64,000 bases of DNA, taken from NCBI GenBank assembly GCA_949130495.1, contig OX422222.1, forward strand, positions 279,486,109-279,550,108, read 5' to 3'. Made by a program: the position numbers and the translations under genes. The stretch comes from Sambucus nigra (Eukaryota > Streptophyta > Magnoliopsida > Dipsacales > Adoxaceae). Positions 61,328 through 64,000 of this stretch are shown here, piece after piece. The notes under the pieces were generated by a model. It did no database searches and had not been told where the DNA came from. It saw only the letters and a program-made list of their open reading frames with translations. How positions within the stretch are numbered: the first letter of the stretch is position 1; every line of letters begins with the position of its first letter.

Positions 61328-61739
61328 CACTGTTCTAAAAAACCCGCCTAGGCGCGTGCCTTAAGGCTTGGGAGAAACGCCTCGCCTTACGCTTTTCACG
61401 CCGTATTCTGGGTAAAACCCTTAAGGCGCCATTTTTTCTAAAAGCAATAATGATTTAGTGAAACGATGTCGCCTTTTAAAGAATTTGTTTACAAATCGGG
61501 CCATTATCTCATCCAAAATAGTCAAATAGTATTTTAATTTGCATATATTCAGACATATTTTTATGATATGTGCAATTTTTGTATTTTAATAGCCTTGTTA
61601 TGGTTAAAAAATATTAAAATATATTAAGAAGGTCTAAACGCCTTTTTCATGCCTTTTTACGCCTAGGCCCGCCTAGGCTTCTAAGGCTTAAGGCTTGGCC
61701 TCCACGCCTCAATCACGCCCCGCGTTTTTTAGAACCTTG
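61328..61739 (-). mobile_element. hAT-type MITE copy 2, 412 bp
   Basis: Same family as 35883-36276, in reverse orientation. Ends CACTGTTCTAAAAAAC and GTTTTTTAGAACCTTG; perfect 8-bp duplication GTTGCAGG (61320-61327 and 61740-61747). The middle parts match throughout (AATAGCCTTGTTATGGTTAA, CATTATCTCATCCAAAATAG). Confidence 0.95.
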
Positions 61740-62383
61740 GTTGCAGGTGTATAACATTAATCCTCTGAATTTAGTGATTGATTACGACCATATTGCATAG
61801 GAACACAACAATTGTAGATCTTTAGATCTCGTTTTCCTCTGGGTAACCGGGATGCTTTAGAATGCAATTCGACTGTCACTATCGCGATAACGATTTACTC
61901 ATCCTCAGATTAAGTATGATGCGGGCTTGAACCTCATATACGTAATGCTTGGGAGTGCTAAATTCCGGGTCAAATTAATCAATTAAATTTACGATTAGTA
62001 TTATAACTGCAATACACTAGGGTTGGGGGATTTTATTCCCGTACTATTTTTCTCATCACATAGTTTAAAGTTTCAACACACTCTTCATCAATATTTTAGA
62101 TAATTTAGTTTAATTGAATCTTTTCATAATTTCATAATTGCACTTATTTGTAGTCAATTCTCGAAACCAAATTAGTTTTTCTTTCTTTTTAGAGTCAAAG
62201 TTAGGGTTAACAGTCTTACCTTTGTCGTCATGTTCACTCGTCCTAGTTCCCTGAGGATTCGATACCCAGACTCGCCACTATACTCCACAAAAGTGTAGTT
62301 AAAGTTTAGGTTTTTGTATTGCGGTTAGAAGCCGATAACAACGATTAGCGTATTACACGGACGCTCGATTTTCAACACGATCA

Positions 62384-63539
62384 AGTTCAACTTGTTTATG
62401 AATTTAATTTTTTTATTTTAGCTATAAATTCATTATATGTATTTGAAATAAGGGGTTTCGTTCAATGTTATGTGTGTATGTTAAGCAATGCAAGATTAAA
62501 TTTGTGTATTAAAATTATTGGTGAATTACGGTATTTTTTTATGACGACTGAAATCAGGGATTTTGTGAATTGAATTGTTTTGTTTGGTTAAAGTGTGAAA
62601 TTAGTTTTTTTTTTGTAAATTAACAATGCCTGCAAATTTAAATTTTTATGTTTAAAATATTGGTGGTATCAAAAGGCCGTAAAATTAACATATTTAGGCC
62701 TAAACTTTTATGAACTTTGGTTAAATGGTGTATATATGAATTTAGATGGTACTTTTTTATGATTATATAAAAGTAGGGGGTTTGTGAATTGGATTATTTG
62801 ATTTGGTTTTAGCCATGCATTCAATGTGTAGCACTTTCAGTGTATAAATTTAAGTAGTGACTGTGAAATATTCCAATCACTTTCAGTGTTATAAATTTTT
62901 TAGTGATATCTTTTTAGGGCTTTCGTTAATGTTTCTTGCATGTGTATATATATGTGTTGAGGAAAATATTTTATAATAGGATTTTTATTAATTCTAGAGT
63001 TTAGGTTGCTGCCTCTCATCCTTATTACCGCCACTACCTCCCTCTCAACCGTGTTTCGCTGTTCTCTCTCCTTTCAAAAGGTATACATACTTATTATTCA
63101 TCAAATTATGGGATTTTAGATTTTGTTTTTATTATTGTTTGTTTGATCCGTCCTTATCCACTTAATTGGTGTGATTTACTTTACCTTCCATGTAAGTTAT
63201 ATATATTTTCATAATTTGTTTTAGTGCTTATTTACAACTCCCGCTCTACATGTCTTTTTTCTTGGGATTTTGGTGTTGACCAGTTTTTGAGGATTTGAAT
63301 CGATCTTGAGTTGGTTAGTTAATGAATATGTTAATTTGAATTTTAATCAGTTTAAGCATTATTACAAAGTCCGCGATATAACCCGAATTTGAAACAATTC
63401 TTAGATATGTAATAATTATTCTAATTATTTGAAACAATTCTTAATTTGGTTTAGTAAATATGTCAAACTAATTCATTATTTATATTTATAAATCATCTAC
63501 TTATATATGTGTTTCTACTAATAACAATTTTTGTAGGAT
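62384..63539 (+). other. 5' region or intron of the CACTA element 3 gene
   Basis: AT-rich, intron-like sequence without ORFs, ending in a plausible acceptor (TTTTTGTAG before 63537). Confidence 0.5.
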
Positions 63540-64000
63540 ATGTCCTCATTATGGCATCAGGGAAGCGGTAGCAAGGAAGGCTAGTCTAGCACTAGGATCC
63601 TAAAGTGGGGCAAGTTGGAGAGCGTAGTGGAGAACAAGATGACCTTCCAAGATAGGGCCTTGTAATTTATCACAATAATTATTGGACTCGGGTACACTAA
63701 TTGGAGGAGGGTACCCATCGAGCTAAAGATGGCCATTTGGGGGCATTACATGTACTTGCTTGACTCAGTAATATCAACATTTTATTTTAAACTTTTAAGT
63801 GCTACTAACTCACTTTATTTTATTTTATACATCTTTAACCGGAACAATTCGACTTGAACTCACAAGCATGCGACTCCATATTGGATCAACTAAGGAATCA
63901 GTGGAAAACGTGGAAGAAAAACATGCATGGTATTTTAGCAGGGACCGGGAGTGAGTCTTATGGCGTAGGGACACTGTTCCCAAGGAGTTAATCTCATTGG
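63540..64000 (+). pseudogene. Transposase_24-like gene of CACTA element 3, partial
   Basis: Exon 63540-63767 encodes KWGKLESVVENKMTF and GYTNWRRVPIELKMAIWG, matching exon 1 of the gene at 45255-46809 almost position by position. It ends at a GTAATA donor. The next exon begins at about 63841 (EQFDLNSQACDSILDQLRNQ, then WKKNMHGI) and runs toward the window edge. It is disabled: in-frame TAG near 63582 and TAA near 63660, a stop near 63990, and the acceptor before exon 2 reads CCG where the homologue has CAG. Confidence 0.8.

Larger units (their letters stand above)
60217..62383 (+). mobile_element. Solo LTR no. 3 (TGATTAGG type), 2167 bp with nested MITE
   Basis: Begins TGATTAGGCATAAA and ends TTCAACACGATCA, with terminal TGAT/ATCA inverted repeats. 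AGTTC is duplicated at 60212-60216 and 62384-62388. No coding region inside. It carries an ACCGGTCCG repeat cluster (60604-60900) and a 412-bp hAT MITE. Without the MITE it is about 1.75 kb. Confidence 0.9.
56545..64000 (+). mobile_element. CACTA element no. 3, right end outside window
   Basis: Begins CACTACACCAAAG at 56545, matching the ends of the other two CACTA elements. The first 250 bp carry TCACGGTC...GACCGTGA subterminal motifs (e.g. 56727-56743). A 5' leader with CT repeats and an AAATCGAAGCC repeat is at 59818-60160, and a Transposase_24-like gene on + begins near 63540. Two solo LTRs are inserted in it. No TAGTG terminus compatible with it is seen before 64000. Confidence 0.82.

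Overview
This is nuclear DNA from a flowering plant, most likely a eudicot with a large, repeat-rich genome. The evidence is the families present: Ty3/gypsy long-LTR retrotransposons, CACTA (En/Spm) and hAT transposons, foldback elements, a Helitron end, an integrated plant pararetrovirus, and one intronless tyrosine-decarboxylase-type gene. I cannot name the species. Only one intact, non-mobile protein gene is supported in 64 kb; nearly everything else is nested mobile DNA.

Layout, left to right. Positions 1-6966 hold the 3' part of a Tat-lineage Ty3/gypsy element: RNase H and integrase on +, a long multi-exon coiled-coil gene in antisense, then the 3' LTR. The LTR abuts a 7.1-kb array (6967-14045) of a ~169-bp tandem repeat, so the element sits inside that array. 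From 14.8 to 21.0 kb lies a decayed CACTA element on the minus strand (TNP2 transposase plus a second Transposase_24-like gene) with its right terminus at 21034. After 3 kb without recognisable genes, a 3.3-kb solo LTR occupies 24223-27536. The tyrosine-decarboxylase-type gene is at 29468-31021 (minus); it keeps the PLP lysine but has Leu where the catalytic-loop Tyr should be.

Positions ~32.95-43.14 kb are one roughly genome-length endogenous copy of a Caulimoviridae member: tRNA-Met primer site, a coiled-coil ORF, a movement/coat polyprotein, protease-RT-RNase H with a long C-terminal extension, a 35S-like promoter with poly(A) signal, and a further ORF downstream of the promoter. It is broken by many nonsense codons and frameshifts and by a 394-bp hAT MITE with a perfect 8-bp target duplication.

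Positions 43688-50380 are a hAT element whose transposase is split by a 4.0-kb CACTA element (3-bp target duplication TAT) and which also holds a 360-bp hAT MITE. Three consecutive foldbacks follow (50.4-51.8 kb), one with perfect 97-bp arms, then a second hAT element (52423-53811, perfect 8-bp duplication) and a Helitron-like 3' end (56412). A third CACTA element starts at 56545 and runs off the window; it contains two solo LTRs (56874-59817, 60217-62383), the second of which contains another copy of the MITE that broke the virus. Target-site duplications fix the relative order of most insertions. The three CACTA elements share a GGTCACG-type subterminal core, and an 11-bp form of it also occurs in some units of the satellite.
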